A stretch of DNA of 36,853 bases from an uncultured Bacteroidota bacterium (GTDB taxonomy: Bacteria; Bacteroidota; Bacteroidia; Bacteroidales; GCA-2748055): assembly GCA_937129385.1 (NCBI GenBank), contig CAKZNC010000021.1, forward strand, positions 1 to 36,853, read 5' to 3'. Position 1 is the stretch's first letter; each line of letters starts with the position of its first letter. The notes under the pieces were generated by a model. It was given only the letters and a program-made list of their open reading frames with translations. It was not told the origin of the DNA and searched no databases. Of this stretch, positions 15,460 through 24,800 are shown one piece after another. A program made the position numbers and the translations under genes.

Positions 15460-16170
15460 TCAGTCCATTTTACGTACATCCTGGAATGAGCCACTCTCAT
15501 ATCGCGTGAGTACAGACATCGCCTCAGCAAGATCGGCAGCTACCTCATCAGCAGGAGGCATTTCAGCGGTTCCTTTCATACCCTTCAGGTATTTTACTAC
15601 AGGAAATTTCTCCTCCTCTTCAATCGTTGCAATGTATTCCTGCATATCCGTATCAATGATCCCGGGTGCGAGGGCGGAAAAATGTGTCTCTTCATGTTCC
15701 TTCGCATAGAGATCGATCAACATGTTCAATGTTGATTTTGACAGGGAATACGCATTCCATCCCCTGGCTCCGCTCACGGCAGCTCCCGAAGAGATTCCCA
15801 CTACCTGTCTGATCTTTGTCACCGTATCGAATACCGTATCAATGATCACTTTGTTGGACCACACATTGATGTCCATCACTTTTTTGATCTCCTCAAGAGG
15901 TGTATCCTGCATGTCATTGATCTTTCCCAGCACACCTGCATTGAGGATCACAAGATCAAGAGTGTCGACATGCTCAAGCAATTTCGGGATCGCCTCCTCC
16001 GTGGCCGCAAAATCCGACAGATCCTGCGACAGGAACCGAAAATTGGAATACCGGTCAAGTATTTCGTTGTTACGCCGACTGATCCCATAGACGATATGAT
16101 CTTTCTTCAAATAGTACATGGCCAGTCCGGAACCAATACCCGAACTGGTGCCCGTAATTAAAATATTCAT
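15460..16170 (-). CDS. Short-chain dehydrogenase/reductase (SDR)
   Basis: The protein has 236 residues. It shows the classical SDR signatures: cofactor loop TGTSSGIG (6-13), NAG (77-79), catalytic Ser127/128 in GISSGA, and YSLSK with Tyr141 and Lys145. PGIIDTDM follows, as usual for the segment after the active site. The Ser-Arg-Arg after strand 2 (YGISRRNN) favours NADP(H). It is a cytoplasmic oxidoreductase on an unidentified carbonyl/alcohol substrate. It lies 22 nt downstream of the small membrane protein on the same strand, so the two are likely cotranscribed. Confidence 0.88.
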   Translation of the reverse strand: MNILITGTSSGIGSGLAMYYLKKDHIVYGISRRNNEILDRYSNFRFLSQDLSDFAATEEAIPKLLEHVDTLDLVILNAGVLGKINDMQDTPLEEIKKVMDINVWSNKVIIDTVFDTVTKIRQVVGISSGAAVSGARGWNAYSLSKSTLNMLIDLYAKEHEETHFSALAPGIIDTDMQEYIATIEEEEKFPVVKYLKGMKGTAEMPPADEVAADLAEAMSVLTRYESGSFQDVRKMD

Positions 16171-16192
16171 TTGGATTTTTCTGTTTTAGTTT

Positions 16193-16459
16193 TCAGGATT
16201 GCTGATTACTGCTTTCATTCTCCTCCGCCTTTTCTCTTAGCTCCTCTTCACGCTTTTTCTTCCGCTGCTTCAGCCACCAGATGTAAAAAACAAACAGTGC
16301 AACCGGAAGCACAATATAAATTATTATGTTTACGGGCGTGAATGGCAGCGGCTCAGGATCTCCGGCCGGCAAATTGCTCGGCACCTGCGCTGCAAGCTCG
16401 TCAACTGTTGACAATATGATCATAAATACAGTTGCTATGGCAAAATTTAATCTTCTCAT
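16193..16459 (-). CDS. Small membrane protein with charged C-terminal tail
   Basis: The protein has 88 residues. An N-terminal signal peptide (about 1-24, ending LAAQVP) is followed by a Pro-rich spacer (PAGDPEPLPFTPV), one transmembrane helix (about 45-64, IIIYIVLPVALFVFYIWWL) and a strongly charged tail (KQRKKKREEELREKAEE). Short proteins of this architecture are common in Bacteroidota and have no assigned function. It is upstream of the SDR gene in the same orientation. The 223-nt gap upstream separates it from the divergent glycoside-hydrolase-like gene. The gap must hold both promoters, but I could not pin either. Confidence 0.65.
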   Translation of the reverse strand: MRRLNFAIATVFMIILSTVDELAAQVPSNLPAGDPEPLPFTPVNIIIYIVLPVALFVFYIWWLKQRKKKREEELREKAEENESSNQQS

Positions 16460-16685
16460 AATTAAGAATTATACTAATATAGCAATTTACCGATCGAATT
16501 GTTTAAATCAGCTTACCATCCTGTCAGGCACCCTATCTTAACGAGTCGGCTCTCCTTTGTGCCCATCTGAATATCCTGTGTGACCCTCAATTTAACAACA
16601 TCATGAACGAAGCCAACCATTCTCAACTTTCAAAACTCCCCTTTTTTTCCCACTTTTACCTCCCACTAACCAACCAACTTTCGTG

Positions 16686-19600
16686 ATGAAAAAATTATCC
16701 GTATTTCTATTATTCCTGATCAGTGCTGCAACCCTTTCTTCCCAGTCTTATCGTTACCTGAAAGTCGAGACCATCCGTTGTGACAATCACAAATGGCAGG
16801 AACTGGAATGGCTCGTCGGCGAAGTTGCCCACCCTGTGATCAAGATGACCTCCGCCACCAGTAACGGGATGGTGGCCTCAGGTGACGTCGGTGGCTCTGA
16901 AATATACCGACCCTACGACGGAGACCCCGCTACCCATGCCTGGCTGGGATATATCACCCCCCCGGAAGCCTCCAAATCCATCACCCTGGACCTGGGAGCA
17001 GGAAATGAGATCGATCCTGATCACCTTCGGATCACAAAACCCACCTATTCATACGTGATGGATTTTCGCATATGGGCATCCAATGACCAGCAAGACTGGG
17101 CATTGCTGTTGGATACTGTCGGACTGGAAAGCGGAGGCTTCGCAACCATGGAATTTCTCCTGGAAGAGATCGTCGACACGGAAGCTCCCACGACCCCCTC
17201 CAATCTGCAACTAATCTCTGCCACCACCTCTACTATCTCCCTGCAGTGGGATGCGTCCTCCGACGACCGCAGCGTCTCCGGATATGATGTATACCTGGAT
17301 GACGTCTACCACGGTACGACGGATCTCACAAACTACCTGGTCACTGACCTGGATGAAGGCACCTCCTATGACATTCACGTCGTGGCCTTTGACGAAGCAT
17401 CCAACCGCTCAGGTAGCAGTGATGTTCTTGCCGTCCAGACCAAGATTCCTGACCTGGATCCGCCATCCGATCCTGTGAACCTGGTGTTTGACAGTGCGCA
17501 TTACAATACCCTGTGGTTTTCATGGGATGCTTCAACTGACAATGAAATGGTTGCCGGGTACCTGGTCTACCTCGACGGTACAATTTCCGGTGTTGCCGGC
17601 ACAAACAGTTTTGCACTCACCGGACTCGATCCGGGAACAGAATACAGCGTGGAGATCTCAGCCCGGGATGCCAGCGGAAACATTTCGGCCGGAGCTGTGC
17701 AGGGAACATTCAGCACAACCACCGATATTCCGGAAAAGATGTTGATCGGTACCAATTTCTGGAACATCGGCTGGGGAGGCTTTCCAAACGACCCTTTCGT
17801 CGACAGTTACCAGGATGTGAGCATAGTCGAAAATCCATGGAAGCCTGAATTCCTGGCGGAAACAGATTTTTATAGCCATTTCAGGTTCATGGACTACCTG
17901 GAGACAAATGGTTCGGACCTTTCACACTGGCTCGACCGCGCACAGAAAAGCGATTTGAACCAGCGCCCCATGGCCTTCGAATGGATGATCAATATGTGCA
18001 ATATTCAAGATGCTGATCTGTGGATCACTGTGCCTCACCTCGTTGTATCAAGAAATGGAATTGAGGGTGGAGACAACCATTTTATGAAAAAACTGGCAAT
18101 CCTGGTGAAAACCGGCGTCGATATGGCGGGGGCTGACCTGGATGATCCGGCATTTGAAGATCTGGCCATGATGACCGAAGCCGAATTGCTGGCTCTGGGG
18201 GGTGTCAAAACCTGCGATCCCCTTGAACCGCATCTGAATTTCTACCTTGAATATTCCAACGAGACCTGGAACGGGAGCTTTGAGCAATTCAACTATTGTG
18301 TGCAGGAAGGTACTGCACTCGGACTGGAGGGTGATACATATGCACAGGGCCGCAGGTTTCATGCCTGGGCCGCAATCAGGCTTTTTGAAGATGCAGCCGA
18401 AGTATTCGGACCCGGAAATCCGAGAATCGTACGGATCGATGCATACCAGGCCGTTGTGCCGTCACAGATCATTGACCATTACAGTGTTTACAAAGACGAG
18501 ACCCTGAACCCATTGGACCTCTTCCCCGATGCCTTTGCACCGGCCCCCTATTTCGGGAATGGCGTCAATGGAGGAAGCAGCGGTGCGGTGAATGCGCTGA
18601 TCAACGGTGATAACGGTATCCTAAGTCGAACGCGTGCGCTGAAAACTGCCAGGGGATTCCTGGACAATGAACGCAACAATGGGTACCCAGTCGATAAACT
18701 CATTGCATATGAGGGCGGACAACATGTCACCACCAACGCACAGATCATCTCCAGGAACCCGGAAATATACACACTCTATGTACGCTACCTTGACAGCTGC
18801 AGCGCATACCTCGATGAAATGTCACATTACCTTCACTCCGGCACGTTCGGAAGCGGCGGTGCCTGGGGCTCCAAGGAATCCATTGGCCAGGACATCCGGG
18901 ATGCCCATAAGTACCGGGCCCTCTTCGAATGGAATGCAGGAATTGCTACCCGACCCGATTCTGAAAAACCCACACCACCCGAGACACTCACATCCACCGA
19001 CGTATCCGAACAGGGATATACCCTTCATTGGACACCCGGCACCGATAATCATAAAGTGACTGGATACATCGTAAATGTGGATGAACAAACCATCACGGAC
19101 ATCAGCGACACTTTGGTCGAGGTAACCGGACTTGAGCCGGGTCGTACATATGTGAACACCGTCCAATCAGTTGACTCCACAGGCAATGTCTCGGACAACA
19201 GCGCCCCCCTGGAAGTAACCACCAGCGGAACCGCGACGTTTACCGTAACCTTTGAAGTGAAAGATGCAACCGACAACAGCCCCGTTGTAAACGCTACAGT
19301 AACCTTTGATGAAAGTGTGAAAACTACCGATAACCAGGGGATGGCAGTGTATACTGAACAGGACGCCGGAACGGGCTTCGTGTATACCCTTAAGCACGCA
19401 GACTACCAGGAGGTCTCCGGAAGCCTCGACCTGGTGAACGAAGATCCGCTGGTAGCAATCCTTATGGAACCACTTGTTGGCGTTGCTCACCACGATGCTT
19501 CACTGAAGGTGTTTCCCAATCCTACAAATGGCATCCTGAATATCGAATCATCCTCTGGTAGTAGAGGTCATCTGACTCTCATGGATATCAGCGGCAAGAT

Positions 19601-19727
19601 ACTGGTGCAAAAAGTGATGTTGCCTGGCAAAAATACCATTGACCTTTCATCGCTGCGCAACGGGCTCTTTCTGTTGCGCATACAAACGCCAGGTGGTACG
19701 GTAATCCAAAAAATATCCAGGATCTGA
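16686..19727 (+). CDS. T9SS-exported glycoside-hydrolase-like multidomain protein
   Basis: The protein has 1013 residues from the ATG at 16686 (a GTG directly before it would add one residue). In order: signal peptide (1-19), discoidin/F5-8-type-C-like region (about 20-155), two fibronectin type III domains (about 165-345), a large central domain (about 350-755), a third FN3 (about 760-850), a CarboxypepD_reg-like beta domain (about 853-930) and a T9SS sorting domain (about 940-1013, KVFPNPTNG...). The central domain looks like a TIM-barrel glycosidase. Candidate acid/base Glu526 is in EYSNETWNGS and candidate nucleophile Glu676 in AYEGGQH, as in clan GH-A, but I cannot name the GH family. 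Polysaccharide binding and cleavage at the cell surface is the likely role. No susC/susD pair is nearby. Confidence 0.8.
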   Translation: MKKLSVFLLFLISAATLSSQSYRYLKVETIRCDNHKWQELEWLVGEVAHPVIKMTSATSNGMVASGDVGGSEIYRPYDGDPATHAWLGYITPPEASKSITLDLGAGNEIDPDHLRITKPTYSYVMDFRIWASNDQQDWALLLDTVGLESGGFATMEFLLEEIVDTEAPTTPSNLQLISATTSTISLQWDASSDDRSVSGYDVYLDDVYHGTTDLTNYLVTDLDEGTSYDIHVVAFDEASNRSGSSDVLAVQTKIPDLDPPSDPVNLVFDSAHYNTLWFSWDASTDNEMVAGYLVYLDGTISGVAGTNSFALTGLDPGTEYSVEISARDASGNISAGAVQGTFSTTTDIPEKMLIGTNFWNIGWGGFPNDPFVDSYQDVSIVENPWKPEFLAETDFYSHFRFMDYLETNGSDLSHWLDRAQKSDLNQRPMAFEWMINMCNIQDADLWITVPHLVVSRNGIEGGDNHFMKKLAILVKTGVDMAGADLDDPAFEDLAMMTEAELLALGGVKTCDPLEPHLNFYLEYSNETWNGSFEQFNYCVQEGTALGLEGDTYAQGRRFHAWAAIRLFEDAAEVFGPGNPRIVRIDAYQAVVPSQIIDHYSVYKDETLNPLDLFPDAFAPAPYFGNGVNGGSSGAVNALINGDNGILSRTRALKTARGFLDNERNNGYPVDKLIAYEGGQHVTTNAQIISRNPEIYTLYVRYLDSCSAYLDEMSHYLHSGTFGSGGAWGSKESIGQDIRDAHKYRALFEWNAGIATRPDSEKPTPPETLTSTDVSEQGYTLHWTPGTDNHKVTGYIVNVDEQTITDISDTLVEVTGLEPGRTYVNTVQSVDSTGNVSDNSAPLEVTTSGTATFTVTFEVKDATDNSPVVNATVTFDESVKTTDNQGMAVYTEQDAGTGFVYTLKHADYQEVSGSLDLVNEDPLVAILMEPLVGVAHHDASLKVFPNPTNGILNIESSSGSRGHLTLMDISGKILVQKVMLPGKNTIDLSSLRNGLFLLRIQTPGGTVIQKISRI

Positions 19728-19849
19728 AAAAGGCCTGTTTCAGCGAACTTCAAGGAGGCATTATGAGGAATACAAGTTAATTCCTTTCTGCAAGCTTGCC
19801 CGCCATTGCGGAACTTTGCCTTCCTCGCAATTCTACGTGAAACAGATCC
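19720..19849 (+). other. Long-range inverted repeat with an 11-nt interruption
   Basis: TGAAACAGATCC (19838-19849) is the reverse complement of GGATCTG (19720-19726) joined to TTTCA (19738-19742), except that an 11-nt segment interrupts the left arm. A continuous 8-bp match (CTGTTTCA 19735-19742 / TGAAACAG 19838-19845) remains. The left arm includes the stop codon of the preceding gene. It may act as a terminator or be a mobile-element scar. The rest of the 201-nt gap shows nothing else. Confidence 0.3.
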
Positions 19850-19928
19850 CCTTCCTATATCCCAAGGCAGTTAAAAACCTTCTCCAATCCCACTTGTTAT
19901 ACCATTGAAACCCATTAAAAGAAAAGTA

Positions 19929-20219
19929 ATGATTGTAACAATCGTAAATGTCCATGTGAAAGAACAGCACATCGATGAATTCATCCGTGCCACTGTTACC
20001 AACCACGAAGCATCTGTAAAAGAGGCCGGCAATCTGCGATTCGATGTGGTCCAGCATGCTGCAGACCCTACGCAATTTGTACTTTACGAAGCTTATGAAA
20101 GTGAAGAAACCGCAGCAGCACACAAGCATACCCCCCACTACCTGGAATGGAAGGAGAAGGTGGCTGATTGGATGGCAAAGCCCAGGGAAGGAGTGCGATA
20201 CAACGCCATCAAACCTTGA
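19929..20219 (+). CDS. Antibiotic biosynthesis monooxygenase (ABM) domain protein
   Basis: The protein has 96 residues from the ATG at 19929 (the frame also opens at a TTG at 19905, giving eight extra basic residues). It is a single dimeric alpha/beta ABM domain (PF03992): VTIVNVHVKEQHIDEF at strand 1, NHEASVKEAGNLRFDV in the middle, and the signature YEAYESEETAAAHKHTPHY(L) near residue 60-77. Homologues include LsrG and YgiN-like quinol monooxygenases, which act on quinols or small carbonyls without metal or cofactor. It lies 101 nt before the DoxX fusion gene on the same strand, which may link both to quinone or aldehyde metabolism. Confidence 0.88.
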   Translation: MIVTIVNVHVKEQHIDEFIRATVTNHEASVKEAGNLRFDVVQHAADPTQFVLYEAYESEETAAAHKHTPHYLEWKEKVADWMAKPREGVRYNAIKP

Positions 20220-20320
20220 CTCATTCTAAATAACCCCCTATCCCATTGCTGACCTAAATATCCTGCAGCAATTTTTCATACTTTAGTTGGGTAAACCTCA
20301 CAATGATATACCACTAAGGG

Positions 20321-21895
20321 ATGAAAATCAACAATGCAAACCTGAAACAGCTGCTCATTACAACAGTCAGGGCAGCCATCGGCTGGCACTTTCTCTATGA
20401 AGGACTTGCCAAGCTGTTCATGGAAAACTGGAGTGCACAATCCTACCTTGCAAATGCACATGGATTTATGGCAGGATTCTATCAAGGACTCGCCGGAAGT
20501 GAGAACCTCCTGGGGATCGTTGATTTTCTGAACTTGTTCGGACTGATCGTCCTGGGGCTGATGCTGTTCATCGGTCTTTTCACACGCATAAGTGCGGCTG
20601 GTGGTGTATTGCTGCTGCTGCTCTACTACTTTGCTTACCCACCTTTCGGAGATACATTGTTCGGCTCTCCCGATGGCCATTTTTTCATTGTTAACCGCAA
20701 CCTGATCGAAGCTTTCGTACTCTCCTGGTTCGTCATCACCCGCAACCCCGGTTACGGGATCGACCGGTTGCTGAGTGGTAGAAAACGGGGAGAGGACAAA
20801 GTAATGGGTTCAAGTCCGGAAGATGTGGCCGGACAAATCAACCGGGAACCAGGGGGAGATTTGAATGACAGTGTTGAAACAAACAGTCGGCGCGAAGCAC
20901 TTCGTAACCTGGCCACCCTGCCCTTCCTCGGAGCCTTGGGATGGGGAGCCTTCAGGAAAGAGAGCAGGAGTGTTGACGTGATGTCCGGCGCTACGATTCA
21001 GCTTGATTTCTCATCGATTAACGAGTTGCAAGGTGAATTGCCCACCGGGAAGATCAAAGACCAGGAACTGAGCCGGCTGATCCTGGGTGGAAATCTCGTG
21101 GGAGGCTGGGCTCACTCAAGGGACCTCAGGTATGTTCCTTCGCTGTTCAAAGCATACAATACGGAGAAAAAAGTATACGAGACGCTCATGCTTGCCGAAA
21201 AGGCAGGGATCAATTCCATCAACATCGGCTTTCCGACAAACGACCTGATGGCCAGGTACAAGAAGGCCACAGGCAGCAATATCAAGGTCATCACCCAGGT
21301 AGCTCCTGACATGGACAACAACGATTATTATGCCTATATCAATAAGGCCGTCGACTTTGGAGTAGACATTATCCAGGTACAGGGAAACTGGTGCGACTGG
21401 CTGGTTCGTGACGGTAAATTCGACGTGATCGATAAAATGCTGGACCGGATCCGGAGCCAGGGATATGTGGCAGGTCTCGGTTCACATACTGTCGACAGCC
21501 TGATCATCTGCGAGGAGAACGGCATCATCCCCGACTATTACATGAAGACCATGCACCACGACAATTATTGGTCGGCCCATCCCCGCGAAAACCGCGAGCC
21601 ATTTGAGGTGGACGGCAAACGCTACCTTGACCATAACAAGTTTCATGACAACTGTTTCTGCCTGTTTCCTGACAAGACCACCGAGTTTGTGAACAACACC
21701 AAAGTGCCTGTCATGGGATTCAAAGTACTCGCTGCAGGTGCGATCGAGCCGAAAGATGGATTCAACTGGGCATTTCAGAACGGGGCAGATTTTATCTGCG
21801 TAGGCATGTTCGACTTCCAGTTGGTGGATGATGTGAATATCACCATCGATGTCCTCAACAACCTGGAAGGCCGAAAACGAGAATGGTACGGATAA
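20321..21895 (+). CDS. DoxX membrane domain fused to aldo/keto-reductase-like soluble domain
   Basis: The protein has 524 residues. Residues 1-145 form a DoxX-type four-helix membrane domain (VRAAIGWHFLYEGLAKLF; LGLMLFIGLFTRISAAGG). A linker follows (about 150-187), then a twin-arginine-like segment SRREALRNLATLPFLGAL (189-206) that would normally sit at the N-terminus of a Tat substrate. Residues 225-524 look like a TIM-barrel domain. LSRLILGGNLVGGWAHSRDL at its start recalls the aldo/keto-reductase family, and an EKAGINSINIGFP repeat-like strand follows. The C-terminus has no usual AKR catalytic His/Tyr/Lys set that I can assign confidently. The internal RR helix suggests the soluble domain is moved across the membrane after the DoxX helices. 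The gene is convergent with the giant adhesin gene, one base apart. Confidence 0.8.
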   Translation: MKINNANLKQLLITTVRAAIGWHFLYEGLAKLFMENWSAQSYLANAHGFMAGFYQGLAGSENLLGIVDFLNLFGLIVLGLMLFIGLFTRISAAGGVLLLLLYYFAYPPFGDTLFGSPDGHFFIVNRNLIEAFVLSWFVITRNPGYGIDRLLSGRKRGEDKVMGSSPEDVAGQINREPGGDLNDSVETNSRREALRNLATLPFLGALGWGAFRKESRSVDVMSGATIQLDFSSINELQGELPTGKIKDQELSRLILGGNLVGGWAHSRDLRYVPSLFKAYNTEKKVYETLMLAEKAGINSINIGFPTNDLMARYKKATGSNIKVITQVAPDMDNNDYYAYINKAVDFGVDIIQVQGNWCDWLVRDGKFDVIDKMLDRIRSQGYVAGLGSHTVDSLIICEENGIIPDYYMKTMHHDNYWSAHPRENREPFEVDGKRYLDHNKFHDNCFCLFPDKTTEFVNNTKVPVMGFKVLAAGAIEPKDGFNWAFQNGADFICVGMFDFQLVDDVNITIDVLNNLEGRKREWYG

Positions 21896-21896
21896 C

Positions 21897-24800
21897 TTAC
21901 AATTTTACCACTTTCCGTATAAAATACCCTTTTTCGCTGATGATCCGGATGAAATAGATTCCTTCTTTGAGATCCTGCATCCCTATCTCCAGGTAACGAC
22001 CCGACTCCCTTGTGACCTCATCCTGGTAGAGGATTGTACCTCTGCTGTCCAGGAATTCTACCCGGGCACCCGTCAAAACTGCTCCATCAAGGGATATATA
22101 CAGGTATTCTTCAACAGGATTTGGATATACTTCGATGCCTGTTAATATATCCCTGCCAATTCCGTCTGGTAAACAATCCTCTGTTTGCCTGATAGTGAAT
22201 TCCATCTCATGGCCCTGGTCATCGCTCAGATATATTGAGCCTAACCTGTCTGCTCCCGTCAGATTTTCAGAGAACGCTACACTTAATATTGAGTCTTCCT
22301 CTACGGATACAATAAGCCATGGAATACTTCCCTGCTTCCGGAATTCCCAGATCGCCTCGGTGTTAACATTGATGAATATCTGGTCAGCCTCATTGCACAG
22401 GGTCAAAGTGTCCTCATCCCGGATCCTTGTATCGTCAAGCATCAGGATCAGGAGATATTCTCTCAATACAGTCACATTTATAGTGTCACTTACTGATAGT
22501 GCCGTATCCGTCGCGGTAAGAATAATCTCTGCAATACCCTCATCAAGCGCCTCGATCACAAGAAGCGAATCTGTAAGTGTACAGGATACCAGTAACGTAT
22601 CGCTGACAGTAACAGTGTAGGTGAGGCTGTCATCATCAGGATCACTGAAGATATTCTCAAGTACGAATTCGGCAACGCCGATATTATCGACAAGCTCAAA
22701 GTCGTCAACAGGGTCACTTACAACAGGCGGATCATTGACATTTTCCACAGTAATCGAGAATTTATCCGATACACTGAGCCCGCCCTGATCCGTCGCAGTG
22801 GCAGTAATCGAAGTGGTGCCGAGGCCCGCTTCACCGATAATCAACAGGTTGCTGTCAGTTGATACGGTTACTAAGCTGACATCGCCACTTGTTGCAGAAT
22901 ACGTAAGCGTATCATTCCGATCGGGATCGCGGAAGACAAGGGATAGGTCAATTGTATCCCTGCCGAAATGCTCATTCACTACTCTGGGTCGGATCGAGTC
23001 ATCAATGACCGGCTGGTCGTTCACATTGTCCACCGAAATGTTAAACGCCTCAGTTGCTGTCAATTCACCATCCGAGGCCGTGAGAATGATAAAGGAATTA
23101 CCCATTCCCTCCTCATTGATGCGGAGCAATGTATCTTCCACAACGGCAACGGCAACAACATTGGTATTACTGCTTTCAGCCGAATAGGTCAGCACATCCC
23201 TGTCCTTGTCTCCAAACACGCCGGAAATATCCAGGAATTCCTCTGTAAAATACTCACTCAGACTGATATTATTCAGCTTTCTCACGACGACCGGTGCGTC
23301 ATTCACATTGGCCAGTGTGAGCAGGAACTGATCTGTTCCGGAGAGTTGCCCGTCACCTGCCCTTACCGTAATGACTGATGTTCCTGGCGCTACCTCTACG
23401 ATGGTCAGCGTAGTTCCATCCACTGAAACTGCAACCACGTCGGCATTCTCACTTGTTGCCGACAAGCTGAGCTCATCACCATCCTTGTCACTGAATACAC
23501 CGGCGAGTTCAACGGTGAACGGACCAGCATATTCAAATACCTCAAGGTCTGCCAGGGGATTTGCAACAACGGGTGCATCATTTACATTATTCACTATAAC
23601 TTCGAATGCCTCATCTACTGTTAACAATCCGTCCGAAGCCGTGATGGTTACGGTCGACCTGCCAAGTCCTTTTTCAGAAATTGTCAGCGATGTGGGAGAC
23701 AATTCAACCCCAATTACATTTTCATTGCTGCTTACAACCGATAAATCCAGATCATCCTCGTCCTTATCACTAAATACACCTGAAATATCAATTTCTGTAG
23801 AGGCGAAGTATTCATTATATGCCCTGTCAATCAATGGCCTTTCAACCACAGGGGCATCATTCACATTGTTTACCGTGAAGTCAAACGAGTCCTCCCGGCT
23901 CAGGAATCCATCACTGGCAGTCACGGTAATGGTCACAGTGCCCAACCCTGCCTCGCTGATCGTCATCATAGTCCCATCCACAGCAGCCGTTACAATACGC
24001 TCATCACTGCTTACAATCGCATAGCTGAGCGGATCGTTATCCTTATCACTGAATACAGGGGCAATATCAATCTCAACACTTCCAAAATACTCATCCACAG
24101 TTTGGTTGGTAATCGGATTCTCCAATACTGGCCTGTCATTCACATTGTTAACCACAATTTTTATCCTGTCATCTATACTGAATTCTCCATCACTCGCTGT
24201 CAGCACCAACGTGGCTGTACCAAGCCCTACCTCATTGATAGTAAGTGTGGTAGAGGTGATGCTGGCTGTAACAACTTCAGTATCATTGCTTGTTACCATA
24301 TAGGTCAGATCATCACCGTCTTTATCGCTGAAGACATTGGTGAAGTCAACTGTAGCCACGGTAAAATATTCATTGTACGACAGGTCTGCAACAGGGTTGT
24401 CAACCACGGGTGCGTCATTCACATTATTGATGGTTATGCTGAATTGATCGTCCACACTCAGGCTACCGTCACTGGCGGTTACCGTAACGTTGGCCGTCCC
24501 GAGCCCCTCTTCATTCAGCGTAACGATAGATCCGGATACAGAAACACTTACGATGCCTGGATTGCTGCTGACAGGTGTGATCTGAAGCACATCTTCATCT
24601 TTGTCGCTGAAGACCAGATTGAAATCAATCTCAAGGCTTTCAAAATTCTCATCAATAACGATGTCCTGAACAGATTCTTCGACCACCGGCGGGTCATTCA
24701 CATTTTTCACCGTTACCATGAATTCATCCGTCACACTCAAATTCCCGTCACCATCATCAGTTGCGGTCACGTAGATCAATGAGCTTCCGAGCCCGGCCTC

